Below, piece by piece: positions 8,209 through 16,702 of a DNA stretch of 64,000 nucleotides (position 1 is the stretch's first letter; each line of letters opens with the position of its first letter). The stretch comes from Microbacterium sp. AB. GTDB taxonomy: Bacteria > Actinomycetota > Actinomycetes > Actinomycetales > Microbacteriaceae. The translations under genes were made by a program, and so were the position numbers. Where the stretch lies: positions 1,984,001 through 2,048,000 of the forward strand of contig NZ_CP118157.1 in NCBI RefSeq assembly GCF_032878875.1, read 5' to 3'. Under the pieces are notes generated by a model that was not told where the DNA came from, did not search any database, and saw nothing but the letters and a program-made list of their open reading frames with translations.

Positions 8209-11200
8209 GACGCGGCGCGCTCGTTGATCCGCTGGCCCACGACCGCGGAGACGCCGTCCTGGCGCATCGAGACGCCGTAGAGCGCGTCGGCGATCTCCAT
8301 CGTGCGCTTCTGATGCGTGATGACGATGAGCTGACTCGACTCCCGCAGCTGCTCGAAGACGCCGAGCAGGCGGCCGAGGTTGGCGTCGTCGAGGGCGGCC
8401 TCGACCTCGTCGAGGATGTAGAACGGGCTCGGCCGCGCCTTGAAGATCGCGGTGAGGAGCGCGACCGCGGCGAGCGAGCGCTCTCCGCCCGACAGCAGCG
8501 AGAGGCGCTCGATCTTCTTGCCGACGGGGCGGACGGCGACCTCGATGCCGGTCGTGAGCATGTCGTCGGGATTCGTCAGGGCGATGCTGCCGGTGCCGCC
8601 GGGGAAGAGGATCGGGAACACCTCGTGGAACGCCGTCTTCGTGTCCTCGAACGCGGCGGCGAAGATCGTCTGCATGCGCTCGTCGAGATCGGCGATGATC
8701 GTCATCAGGTCCTTGCGGGTCTGGACGAGGTCGTCGAGCTGCTCGGTGAGGAACCTGTGCCGCTGCTCGAGCGCGGCGAACTCCTCGAGCGCGAGCGGAT
8801 TGACACGGCCGAGCTGCGACAGCTTGCGCTCCGCGTCGCGCAGCCGGCGCTCCTGCGCCCTCCGGTCGTACGGCACGGCGGCCGGTTCGTCGTCGGACGC
8901 CTCGGCGTCGGGGGCGTCGCCCGGCACCGGCTGATCGGGACCGTACTCGGCGACGAGGATGTCCTCGGCGAGGCCGAGCTCGCTCGAGACGCGCTCCAGC
9001 AGGCTCGTGAGGTGGAGCTTCTTCTCGTGGATCTGGAGCTCGATCCCGTGCACGCTCTCGGTGAGACCCGTGAGGCGCTCGCGGAGGCGCCCCTCCTGCT
9101 GACGCAGCTCGCGCAGCTCGGCCGACACGGCCGAGCGCGCGCTCTCCGCCTCGGCCAGCGCGACCCTGGCCTGCGTGACCGAGCGGTCCACGGAGTCCAG
9201 GAGGGCGGGGAGCTCGTCCGCGACGCCCTCGGCGATCTCCCGCTGCGCGCGGCGCACGACCGCGCGCCGCGCGGCCTGCTCCGCCGCGGTCTGCTCGCGC
9301 TCGCGCTGACGTTCCAGTCCCGCGACCCGCGCCTGCGCCGCCCGGACCCGCTCGCGGAGCGTCTCGACCTCCAGGCGTGCAGCCATCTCGCCCTCCCGCG
9401 CCGACTCGAGCGCGGCGAGCAGTCCGTCGCGCGCGGACGCGTCCAGGATCGGGCGCGGCTGCACGAGCGCGCGGTCGAGCTCCGCCCGGGCGGAGGTCGC
9501 CTTCGTCTCGGCGTCGGTCACCGCGGCCGTCGCCTGCGCCAGTCCGGTCTCCAGGCGCTCGCACTCCGCGATGGCCGCCTCGTGGCGGACCGTGACCTTG
9601 TTCACGTGCTCGGCGTGCTGCGCCAGCTGCGCGTCGTGGGCGCGCAGCTCCTGCAGGCGCTCCTTCGTCGCGCGTCGCGCGCTCTGCAGCCGCTCGTTCG
9701 CGTCCTGCCGCTGCCCGCCGAGATCCTCCACCGTCGCCTGCACCTCCGCGAGACGCGCGGCAGCGGCATCTCGCTCGGCCTGGAGCTCGAGGCGCGACCG
9801 TTCGCCGCCCGAGCCGGCACGGAGGGTTTGCGCCGTGCCGACCTCTCCGGCGCGCGTCACGACGGTGAGCGAGAGCAGATCCTCGTCCGCGGAGGCGAAC
9901 GCGTCGCGCGCGGCGTCGAGGTCGTCGACGACGACGACGCGCGCGAGCAGGCCGATCACGCCGTCCGGAGCCGTGACGACGTCTCCCGCCGCCGTGAGGC
10001 CCGGCCGCGCGACCGGCGCCGCGGACGGGACGGGGGCGTCCGCGATGACGACGTCGACGACGCCGACGTCGTCCGCCTCGCGCGCTGCGGCGTATGCCGC
10101 ATCGGCGTCCTCGACGAGCAGCCCTTCGGCGAGGGGCCCGAGCACCGCGGCGACGGCCGCCTCGAAACCGGGCTCGACCTGCACGCTCTCCCCGACGAGG
10201 CCGCGGATGCCCCTCCCGCCCCGCGCGATGAGCTCGGCCGCCCCGTTCCTGACGTCGAGCGCGCTGCCGAGCGCCGAGACCTTCGCCGCGAGGGCGTCCG
10301 CCTCGCGTTCGGCGGCCCGGTGGCCCTCGCGAAGCCCCTCGAGCGCGGCCTCGGCGTCGGCGGCCTGCCGCTGCGCCTCCTCGTAGGCGGCCTGCAGCTC
10401 GGCGGCCACGCCCGCCGAGACGGCGACGTCCTCGAGCGACTCGAAGGCCTCGGTCGCCCGCACACGGCGCTCGTTCGCAGCGTCGAGGGCGTTCTGCTGG
10501 CGCAGCACCGCTCCGCGCACCGCCGCGAGCGTCTGCTGCGCGGCCTCCGCCGCGCCGCGGAGCGTCGTCAGCCGCATGTCGTGCGCCGACACGAGGGCGC
10601 TCTGCTCCGCGATGTCGGCGTCGAGGGCGTCGAGCTCGGCGCGGGCGGCGACGACCTCGCGCGAGGCCGCCTGGACGACGTCCTGCGCCGCGCCGGCGCC
10701 GTCGCCGATCTCGACGATCTCCGCGCGCGCCTCGTCGATGACGCTCTGGGTGACCGTGACCTGCGGACCGGTGCCGTCGTCGTCCGCTCCGAGCAGGGCG
10801 AGGCGCTGGTTCGCGAGCGTGTACAGCCCGCGCAGGCGCTCCTGCACCTGCTCGAGCCCGAAGAGCACGCGCCGGGCGTCGTCGACGGCCTCCGCGTTCT
10901 GCTCCCGCTCGAGCGCCGCGATGCGCGCCTTCACTCCGTCCGCCTGCTCCTGCAGGACGAGGCGCTCGGTGTGCCGCTCCTGCTCGTCGCGTGCGTGATC
11001 CGACAGCACGCGCCGCAGCTGCACCACGTCGTCGGCGAACAGCCTCGCCTTCGCGTCGCGCACGACGGCGGCGATCGTCTGCGCCTCGCGCGCGATCTCG
11101 GCCTGACGCCCCAGCGGCTTCAGCTGGCGCCGGATCTCGCCGGCGAGATCGCTCAGACGCGTGAGGTTCTGCTCCATCGCCTCGAGCTTGCGAACCGTCT

Positions 11201-11726
11201 TCTCCTTGCGGCGGCGGTGCTTGAGGATGCCGGCCGCCTCCTCGACGAAGCCGCGCCGCTCCTCCGGCGAGGCCTGCAGCACCGTGTCCAGGCGTCCCTG
11301 CCCGACGATGACGTGCATCTCCCGCCCGAGGCCCGAGTCGCTCAGCAGCTCCTGCACGTCGAGGAGACGGCATGACTCGCCGTTGATCGCATACTCGCTC
11401 TGTCCGTTGCGGAACAGCGTGCGGCTGATCGTCACCTCGCTGTACTCGATCGGCAGCGCGCCGTCGGCGTTGTCGATCGTCAGCTGCACCTCGGCGCGCC
11501 CGAGGGGCCCGCGCGTCGCGGTGCCGGCGAAGATGACGTCCTCCATCTTGCCTCCGCGAAGGGTCTTCGCCCCCTGCTCCCCCATGACCCATGCGAGGGC
11601 GTCGACGACGTTCGACTTGCCGGATCCGTTCGGGCCGACGATCGCGGTGACCCCGGGCTCGAGGGCGAACGACGTCGGCTGCGCGAAGGATTTGAAGCCC
11701 TTGAGCGTGAGGCTCTTCAAGTGCAT
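8205..11726 (-). CDS. smc: Chromosome segregation protein SMC
   Basis: ATPase of the bacterial condensin complex, 1173 residues, the usual length. Walker A GPNGSGKS lies at residues 31-38, and the Q-loop region follows. Two long Glu/Arg/Ala-rich coiled coils flank a hinge near residues 500-640 (GLVGESVQVEPGFEAAVAAV). The C-terminal signature is LLSGGERSL and Walker B is FYILDEVEAALDD. A purine-rich ribosome site (GAGGGAGGGAGG) precedes ATG at 11726. Downstream genes overlap or are closely spaced. Confidence 0.98.
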   Translation of the reverse strand: MHLKSLTLKGFKSFAQPTSFALEPGVTAIVGPNGSGKSNVVDALAWVMGEQGAKTLRGGKMEDVIFAGTATRGPLGRAEVQLTIDNADGALPIEYSEVTISRTLFRNGQSEYAINGESCRLLDVQELLSDSGLGREMHVIVGQGRLDTVLQASPEERRGFVEEAAGILKHRRRKEKTVRKLEAMEQNLTRLSDLAGEIRRQLKPLGRQAEIAREAQTIAAVVRDAKARLFADDVVQLRRVLSDHARDEQERHTERLVLQEQADGVKARIAALEREQNAEAVDDARRVLFGLEQVQERLRGLYTLANQRLALLGADDDGTGPQVTVTQSVIDEARAEIVEIGDGAGAAQDVVQAASREVVAARAELDALDADIAEQSALVSAHDMRLTTLRGAAEAAQQTLAAVRGAVLRQQNALDAANERRVRATEAFESLEDVAVSAGVAAELQAAYEEAQRQAADAEAALEGLREGHRAAEREADALAAKVSALGSALDVRNGAAELIARGGRGIRGLVGESVQVEPGFEAAVAAVLGPLAEGLLVEDADAAYAAAREADDVGVVDVVIADAPVPSAAPVARPGLTAAGDVVTAPDGVIGLLARVVVVDDLDAARDAFASADEDLLSLTVVTRAGEVGTAQTLRAGSGGERSRLELQAERDAAAARLAEVQATVEDLGGQRQDANERLQSARRATKERLQELRAHDAQLAQHAEHVNKVTVRHEAAIAECERLETGLAQATAAVTDAETKATSARAELDRALVQPRPILDASARDGLLAALESAREGEMAARLEVETLRERVRAAQARVAGLERQREREQTAAEQAARRAVVRRAQREIAEGVADELPALLDSVDRSVTQARVALAEAESARSAVSAELRELRQQEGRLRERLTGLTESVHGIELQIHEKKLHLTSLLERVSSELGLAEDILVAEYGPDQPVPGDAPDAEASDDEPAAVPYDRRAQERRLRDAERKLSQLGRVNPLALEEFAALEQRHRFLTEQLDDLVQTRKDLMTIIADLDERMQTIFAAAFEDTKTAFHEVFPILFPGGTGSIALTNPDDMLTTGIEVAVRPVGKKIERLSLLSGGERSLAAVALLTAIFKARPSPFYILDEVEAALDDANLGRLLGVFEQLRESSQLIVITHQKRTMEIADALYGVSMRQDGVSAVVGQRINERAAS

Positions 11727-11840
11727 CCGCGCGCCTCCCTCCCTCTCGTCGCCTGGGAAAATCAGGTCTCACGGTACCCGACGCACACGCCGCGGCGGGC
11801 GCACGACGGCGGCTCGGCGTGCGGAAACCTGAGAATCCGC

Positions 11841-11869
11841 TTGACGGCGGCGGCGCATCTGCGTAACGT
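11841..11869 (+). promoter_or_regulatory. Sigma-70-type promoter for the GNAT cluster
   Basis: TTGACG (11841-11846), a 17-bp spacer, and TAACGT (11864-11869). This is close to consensus for a vegetative promoter. Transcription would begin near 11876, giving about a 75-nt leader before the small ORF at 11950. Confidence 0.7.
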
Positions 11870-11949
11870 ATCTGATCGCGACGTCCGATCCCGGGCGTCA
11901 CCGGCTCAGGATGATCCGCCCGCACCGGGAACGAGAGGAGGAAGCCGAC

Positions 11950-12078
11950 ATGGATACGCACACCGCATTCGTCGCGACGTTCGCGTTCCCGGCCTCCGTC
12001 CCCGACCGCGCAGCGCGACGTCTCCTGGCCGGAGGGTGCCTCGCCGGCGGAGCCGGCTTCGCCCGACCCCTGGCGTAG
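11950..12078 (+). CDS. Small ORF (42 aa) at the head of the GNAT operon
   Basis: ATG at 11950 follows a strong ribosome site (GAGAGGAGGAAG) about 75 nt after the predicted transcription start. It encodes 42 residues beginning MDTHTAFVATFAF and ending GGAGFARPLA, with no recognised family. A gap of 189 nt separates it from the next small gene. It may be a real small protein, a leader peptide acting on downstream translation, or a decayed gene. The good promoter and ribosome site are the main support. Confidence 0.5.
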   Translation: MDTHTAFVATFAFPASVPDRAARRLLAGGCLAGGAGFARPLA

Positions 12079-12267
12079 GGCCCCGGCACTGCCGGATCTC
12101 CGCCGAGCGACCGGGCACGACGCCCGGCCTCCTGCGTCCCTCTGACGCATCCCCTGCCCGAGCGCTCCGGGCCATGCCCGCTCCGCCCGCGCTCTCCTCG
12201 CCGTCCCCGGATCCACGGGGCCGACCTCCCGTTCCCGCACGGGAGCATCCCTTCCGAAGGAACCATC

Positions 12268-12567
12268 GTGAACACGACCGATCTGTCCCCCACCGCCCAC
12301 CCTCCTCAAGCCGGGCCGTCCCCGGCGCGCGTCGAGGACGCGATCGCCGCGATCCCCGCGCGCACGCCGCGGACGTCGACCGCCGACCGGCTTGCGATGC
12401 GCATCGGCCTGTGGCTGCTGCTGTGGAGCACGCGTCCCTCCGACGATCGCGAGAGCGCAGAACGCGCACACGCCGCGAGGCTGGTCGCGGACGCGACCCG
12501 CGCCGAGCACGACGTCGCGGTCGCCCGGGCGCAGTCCCTCTACGGCGCGCACAGGTTCATCCGATGA
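12268..12567 (+). CDS. Small hypothetical protein (99 aa), actinobacterial type
   Basis: GTG start at 12268 behind GAAGGAA. The protein has a Pro/Thr-rich N-terminus, a central TADRLAMRIGLWLLLWSTR hydrophobic helix and an alanine-rich helical C-terminus. Short proteins with the DRLAMRIGLWLLLWSTR pattern occur in other actinobacteria without known function. Its TGA overlaps the ATG of the first acetyltransferase (ATGA at 12564-12567), which suggests coupled translation and a shared role. Confidence 0.75.
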   Translation: MNTTDLSPTAHPPQAGPSPARVEDAIAAIPARTPRTSTADRLAMRIGLWLLLWSTRPSDDRESAERAHAARLVADATRAEHDVAVARAQSLYGAHRFIR

Positions 12568-13721
12568 CCGCGCCGTCCGCGCCCCGCGGAGCCTCCGACT
12601 CTGCGGGGCGCGCACCCGCCCTTTCCGCCGGCTCCGGAGACGACGCCATGCCCCTCACCGTCGAACCCCTTCACCTGCCCGAGACCGTCGACGCCGGCGA
12701 CGCCGGCGACTACGTCGCGTTCGTGCGCGCCTCGAACGCCCTCTGGCAGCACGACTCCGGCACCGACCTGTTCCGCGAGGACGCGGCGGAGCGGCTCGTC
12801 GGCCTGCGGGACACCACGTACGTCGAGAAGATCGGCGTCGTCGCGCGACGCGGCGACCGGCCCGTCGGCTTCGGCCTCCTCGCCTACTCGCGCACGACGC
12901 GCCGCAATGCGAACGCCGACGTCGTCGTCGCCCCCGAGCACCGCGACCGTGCCGTGGAGGATGCGATCCTCGCGGAGCTCGAGCGGATCGCGCGGGCGCG
13001 CGGACGTTCCGCCCTGCTGTCCTTCGGCTTCACGACCGTCGACGACGGTGGCCGACGCCTGCCGTCGCCCACCGGGTTCGGCTCCGTGCCGCTCGACGCG
13101 TGGCAGACGCGATTCTTCCAGCGGAACGGCTTCGCGCTGGGCCAGGTCGAGCGTGCGAGCACGTTCGACCTCGACGGGTCGTTCGACGAGACCGATGCGC
13201 TCCTCGACGCCGCCCTCGCCAAGGCCGGGCCCGACTACACCCCGGTGTGGTGGCGCATCCCGACGCCCGAGGAGCACATCGACGGCTACGTCGCCGCCGT
13301 CGCACGCATGGACACCGATCCGCCGAGCGGCGACCTCGAGCCCGAGCAGGACGTCTGGACGGCACGGCGCGTCCGCGCCCGCGAGGACCTCATGCTCCGC
13401 GGCGGCCAGACGAAGGCGGTGACGGCCGTCGTCCACGAGCCGACCGGCACGATCGCCGCGTTCAACGAGCTCGTGATCGGCGCCGACCGCGCGCGCCCGA
13501 CGGAGAACCACGACACGCTCGTCATGCCCGAGCACAGGGGGCGCCGGCTGGGCACGATCGTGAAGTGCCTCGGACTGCGCCACTGGCGGGAGCTCGTCCC
13601 CGAGTCGCCCGTCGTCGAGACCTTCAACGCGGAGGAGAACCGCTACATGCTCGACGTCAACGAGGCCGTGGGGTTCCGACCCGCCGCGTACTCGGGCGAG
13701 TGGCGAAAGGAGCTGTCATGA
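12564..13721 (+). CDS. GNAT family N-acetyltransferase, tandem copy 1 (two GNAT domains)
   Basis: Acetyl-CoA-dependent transferase of unknown substrate, 385 residues from ATG 12564, or 357 residues from ATG 12648. The inner start gives exactly the length of the downstream paralogue and has GGAG at a usable distance; the extra 28 residues are Ser/Ala/Gly-rich. Two GNAT folds are visible: an N-terminal one around residues 60-130 (core numbering) and a C-terminal one with EHRGRRLGTIVK, the acetyl-CoA pyrophosphate loop. It ends with FNAEENRYMLDVNEAVGFRP. It overlaps both neighbours by 4 nt. Confidence 0.87.
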   Translation: MTAPSAPRGASDSAGRAPALSAGSGDDAMPLTVEPLHLPETVDAGDAGDYVAFVRASNALWQHDSGTDLFREDAAERLVGLRDTTYVEKIGVVARRGDRPVGFGLLAYSRTTRRNANADVVVAPEHRDRAVEDAILAELERIARARGRSALLSFGFTTVDDGGRRLPSPTGFGSVPLDAWQTRFFQRNGFALGQVERASTFDLDGSFDETDALLDAALAKAGPDYTPVWWRIPTPEEHIDGYVAAVARMDTDPPSGDLEPEQDVWTARRVRAREDLMLRGGQTKAVTAVVHEPTGTIAAFNELVIGADRARPTENHDTLVMPEHRGRRLGTIVKCLGLRHWRELVPESPVVETFNAEENRYMLDVNEAVGFRPAAYSGEWRKELS

Positions 13722-14791
13722 CCTGGACCATCGACCCCCTTCGCGTTCCCGCGGCGCTGGACGACGCCGATGCGCAGGACTTCCGGGAGTTCTGGCGGAT
13801 CGGCAACGAGGCGTGGCGGCGCGACACGGGCACGGACGTCAACGACGACGACGCGGCCGACGTCCTCGAGCGCTGGCGTGAGGAGACGTATCGCACGCAC
13901 GCGGGGCTCGTCGCACGCGAAGGCGGGCGCGTCATCGCCGCCGGATCGCTCGAGATCGAGAAGACCGTCGCGCGGACGGCCGAGATCGACGTCAGCGTGG
14001 CCGCGGGCCATGAGCGCACCGGCGTCGCCGACGCCCTGCTCGCCGCCGTCGAGGGCCTCGCGCGCGAGCACGGTCGCTCCGTCCTCCAGACGTGGACCGG
14101 CCACCGACCGGACGCCGGAGCGGAGCGGCTCGTGCCGCCCACCGGAGCCGGGGCCATCCCCGCGCACGACCCGCCGACCGAGCGCATGGTCCGGGCGGGG
14201 TACGCGCTCCGCCAGGTCGAGCGCAACAGCGTGTTCGACCTGCACGGCTCGTACGACGCCGTCGACCGTCTGCTCGAGAGCGCCGTCGCGAAGGCGGGCC
14301 CCGACTACCGCGTCGTGTGGTGGTCGGGCCCCGTACCCGACCGGTACGCGGACGGCTACGCGCGTGCGGTCTCCCGGATGAGCACGGACGTCCCCGCGGG
14401 CGACATGGTGACGGAGCAGCGGCACTGGGATGCCGCGCGCCTCCGCGAACGCGACGCGCGGCTCGCGAGGGCGGGATCGCTCATGGGCGTGACGCTCGTC
14501 GTGCACGAGCCGACGGGCGAGGTCGCCGCGTTCAACGACCTGCAGATCGGGTCGGACCACACGCGCCCCACCGCACAGTACGGCACGCTCGTCATGCCCG
14601 AGCACCGCGGGCGCCGCCTCGGCGCGATCGTCAAGTGCGTCGGTCTGCGCAACTGGCACGAGGCGGTGCCGGAGTCGCCGTGCGTCTCCACGTTCAACGC
14701 CGAGGAGAACCGCTACATGCTCGACGTCAACGAGGCCGTCGGCTTCCGGCCGGTCAGCTATGCGGCGGCCTGGGAGAAGACGCTGGGCTGA
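13718..14791 (+). CDS. GNAT family N-acetyltransferase, tandem copy 2 (two GNAT domains)
   Basis: Paralogue of the preceding gene, 357 residues, starting ATG 13718 behind AAAGGAG. The C-terminal half is nearly the same as copy 1 (EHRGRRLGAIVK, FNAEENRYMLDVNEAVGFRP, VVHEPTG near the second fold), while the N-terminal GNAT fold has diverged more. This pattern suggests an old tandem duplication with specialisation of the N-terminal domain. A GC-rich hairpin follows 7 bp after the stop. Confidence 0.88.
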   Translation: MTWTIDPLRVPAALDDADAQDFREFWRIGNEAWRRDTGTDVNDDDAADVLERWREETYRTHAGLVAREGGRVIAAGSLEIEKTVARTAEIDVSVAAGHERTGVADALLAAVEGLAREHGRSVLQTWTGHRPDAGAERLVPPTGAGAIPAHDPPTERMVRAGYALRQVERNSVFDLHGSYDAVDRLLESAVAKAGPDYRVVWWSGPVPDRYADGYARAVSRMSTDVPAGDMVTEQRHWDAARLRERDARLARAGSLMGVTLVVHEPTGEVAAFNDLQIGSDHTRPTAQYGTLVMPEHRGRRLGAIVKCVGLRNWHEAVPESPCVSTFNAEENRYMLDVNEAVGFRPVSYAAAWEKTLG

Positions 14792-14797
14792 GCCTGC

Positions 14798-14826
14798 GGC
14801 GGGGCCGGATCGTCTTCGGCCCCGCC
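14798..14826 (+). terminator. GC-rich hairpin after the GNAT operon
   Basis: GGCGGGGCCG (14798-14807) pairs perfectly with CGGCCCCGCC (14817-14826) across a 9-nt loop. No T-tract follows immediately; a run of six T occurs only at 14868-14873. It may be an intrinsic terminator of the actinobacterial hairpin-only kind. Confidence 0.5.
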
Positions 14827-14832
14827 CGCCGT

Positions 14833-14871
14833 TCAGGCGTAGTCGTAGAAGCCCGCGCCCGTGCGTCTTTT
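14833..14871 (-). pseudogene. Possible 3' remnant of a 3-hydroxyacyl-CoA dehydrogenase gene
   Basis: Read on the minus strand, the 39 nt encode KRRTGAGFYDYA followed by TGA. This is the typical C-terminus of 3-hydroxybutyryl-CoA dehydrogenases (GRKTGAGFYDY-stop). Upstream of the lysine the frame no longer resembles the family and soon runs into the leader of cofD. It looks like the last dozen codons left after deletion of the rest. Chance similarity over 12 residues cannot be excluded. Confidence 0.4.
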
Positions 14872-14874
14872 TTC

Positions 14875-14886
14875 ATTCACGTGAAT
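14875..14886. promoter_or_regulatory. 12-bp palindrome upstream of cofD
   Basis: ATTCACGTGAAT is a perfect palindrome about 84 bp before the cofD -10 element, in an unusually AT-rich spot. Possible transcription-factor site; no regulator is assigned. Confidence 0.35.
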
Positions 14887-14969
14887 ACCTTCTCGCCCTC
14901 CGGTCTACTCCTCTCGCCTGAGCGGGCCGTCCGATTTCGCTTCCGGCGCATCCCTTCCCTCCGCCTCGG

Positions 14970-14975
14970 TAGCGT
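14970..14975 (+). promoter_or_regulatory. -10 element for leaderless cofD transcript
   Basis: TAGCGT, then 6 nt (GGACGG), then ATG 14982. This spacing puts the transcription start on or next to the start codon; no ribosome site is present. Confidence 0.65.
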
Positions 14976-14981
14976 GGACGG

Positions 14982-15971
14982 ATGAGATACACCGTGATCG
15001 GCGGAGGCGTCGGCTGCGCCCGCTTCGTGAAGGGGCTGCGCGAGCACGTGCGGCGGACGGGCGCGGAGGACCGCATCGACGTCATCGTGAACACCGCGGA
15101 CGACTGGTGGGTCTCGGGGCTGCGCATCTCCCCCGATCACGACAGCCTGCTCTACGCGCTCGCCGGCGTGAACGACGACGGACGAGGGTGGGGGCGTGCG
15201 GACGAGACCGAGCGCGTGTCGTCCGAGCTCGCCGCGTGGGGCGCGGCGCCCGACTGGTTCACGCTGGGCGACCTCGATCTCGGCACGCACATCGCGCGCA
15301 CCACCTGGCTCAGAGAGGGCGCGACCCCGTCGGAGGTGTTCCGGCGCCTCGGCAGCCGCTGGGACCTCGGCGTCACGCTCCACCCGGCGACCGATGCCGA
15401 GATCGACACGCACGTGCAGACCGCGGATGGCGGCAGCATGCACTTCCAGGAGTGGTGGGTGCGCCACCGGGCTCAGGTCGCCGCCGTCAGCTTCGCGCAG
15501 CGCGCGATCGCCGATGCCCGCCCGTCGCCGGGCGCCGCGGAGACGATCGCGGCGGCCGATGCCATCCTGCTCGCGCCGTCGAACCCCGTCGTGTCGGTCG
15601 GCCCCGTGCTCGCCGTGCCGGGGATGCGCGAGGCGCTCCTCGCCGCCGACGCGCCGATCGTGGGGGTCTCGGGGATCATCTCGGGCGCCGTCGTGCGCGG
15701 CATGGCCGACGCATGCCTCGCGGCGATCGGCGTCGCGACCTCGGCGGAGGCCGTGGCGCTGCACTACGGGGCGCGCTCGCGGGGAGGGCTCCTCGACGGA
15801 TGGCTCGTGGACGAGTCGGATGCCTCGGCGGTCGAGCCGCTCGACGCGGCCGGGATCCGCGCCCGGGCCGTCCCCCTGTGGCTGCGCGACCCCGGCACGT
15901 CCGCGCAGCTCGCGGCCGACACGCTCGCGCTCGCCGCGGATCTCCGCGGCGAGGTCAGGGACGGGCGCTGA
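14982..15971 (+). CDS. cofD: 2-phospho-L-lactate transferase CofD (coenzyme F420 synthesis)
   Basis: Joins an activated phospho-lactate or phosphoenolpyruvate unit to the deazaflavin Fo to make dehydro-F420-0 or F420-0. The 329 residues match the family: N-terminal VIGGGVGCARFVKGL, NTADDWWVSGLRISPDHDSL near residue 40, WFTLGDLDLGTHIARTTWLR, and APSNPVVSVGPVLAVPGMR near residue 205. The gene is not next to other F420 genes here, but a predicted F420-type oxidoreductase lies at 41640. Its last 17 nt overlap the end of the convergent SatD gene. Confidence 0.93.
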   Translation: MRYTVIGGGVGCARFVKGLREHVRRTGAEDRIDVIVNTADDWWVSGLRISPDHDSLLYALAGVNDDGRGWGRADETERVSSELAAWGAAPDWFTLGDLDLGTHIARTTWLREGATPSEVFRRLGSRWDLGVTLHPATDAEIDTHVQTADGGSMHFQEWWVRHRAQVAAVSFAQRAIADARPSPGAAETIAAADAILLAPSNPVVSVGPVLAVPGMREALLAADAPIVGVSGIISGAVVRGMADACLAAIGVATSAEAVALHYGARSRGGLLDGWLVDESDASAVEPLDAAGIRARAVPLWLRDPGTSAQLAADTLALAADLRGEVRDGR

Positions 15972-16650
15972 TCACGCGCTCGATCTCGTCGGTGCCGACG
16001 CGCGCGCGGGCACTGCGGCCGATCTCCTCGGCGCCGAGCCGCAGTACGCGCACGATGGGCTTGCCGAGGGCCTGCGAGACGGCCGACGGCGAGATCCCCT
16101 CGCTCGCCGCGATCTCCTTCTGCGGCAGGCCGCGCCAGAGGTCGAAGGCCGCACGGCGCGCGCGGGGCCCCATGTCGGCGATCGACTGATCCCGCGCGAG
16201 GAGATAGGCGTTCACGACCCCCGCCATCCCCCGCTCGTGCGCCGAGGCGTCCTCGTCGACGACGAGCCACGATCTCGCGCCGTGCAGCTTGCCGTCCTCG
16301 AGCGCGTGCGCATGCTCGACGGCCGCCCTCGCCGCCCACCACCCGGGGCCGTCCTGGATGCGGTCCGCGAGCTGCGACGCGACGGTGACGACGCCGCCGA
16401 CGCCGAGCCCGAAGCGGCATCCGACGTTCTCCGGCAGCGCGAGCTGGAGGTACAGGGTCGAGACGAGCGCGTCCTCGATCGTGCGGAACGTCGCCTGGAA
16501 CTCGTCGCCGACGGTCGGGTACCACGGCAGCACCGCGCGCGGATAGGTGCGATCGACCTCGACGGCCGACGTCTCGATCTCACGCTGGACGTCGTCGCGC
16601 GACGTCGAGGCGCGGGAGGACACGATGTCCGCGATCACTGCGACAGGCAT
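15955..16650 (-). CDS. SatD-like protein
   Basis: Protein of 231 residues. The first two thirds (MPVAVIADIVSSR, YPTVGDEFQATF, FGLGVGGVV, ARSWLVVDE) match SatD family proteins. The last third carries a helix-turn-helix-like stretch (LPQKEIAASEGISPSAVSQAL), suggesting nucleic-acid contact or self-regulation. Function in the family is not settled. The gene is read away from mutM, and an inverted repeat lies between its start and the mutM stop. Confidence 0.78.
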   Translation of the reverse strand: MPVAVIADIVSSRASTSRDDVQREIETSAVEVDRTYPRAVLPWYPTVGDEFQATFRTIEDALVSTLYLQLALPENVGCRFGLGVGGVVTVASQLADRIQDGPGWWAARAAVEHAHALEDGKLHGARSWLVVDEDASAHERGMAGVVNAYLLARDQSIADMGPRARRAAFDLWRGLPQKEIAASEGISPSAVSQALGKPIVRVLRLGAEEIGRSARARVGTDEIERVISARP

Positions 16651-16680
16651 GAATGAAGCTTATCACTGTACTCTTACTTC

Positions 16681-16702
16681 AGTTAAGCAAAATCACTTAA
16701 CT
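16681..16702. promoter_or_regulatory. Inverted repeat at the satD promoter, overlapping the mutM stop
   Basis: AGTTAAG (16681-16687), an 8-nt spacer and CTTAACT (16696-16702) form a perfect 7-bp dyad. It covers the mutM TGA codon and sits 31-52 bp before the SatD start codon, in the most AT-rich stretch nearby. Probable operator of the SatD-like gene, perhaps bound by the SatD C-terminal helix-turn-helix. Confidence 0.55.

Noticed and set aside
7066..12615. Very long minus-strand reading frame (1849 codons) spanning the methyltransferase and smc
   Set aside because: Only its last 380 codons are a gene. The rest is an Arg/Ala/Gly-rich shadow of smc in another frame, a GC-content effect.
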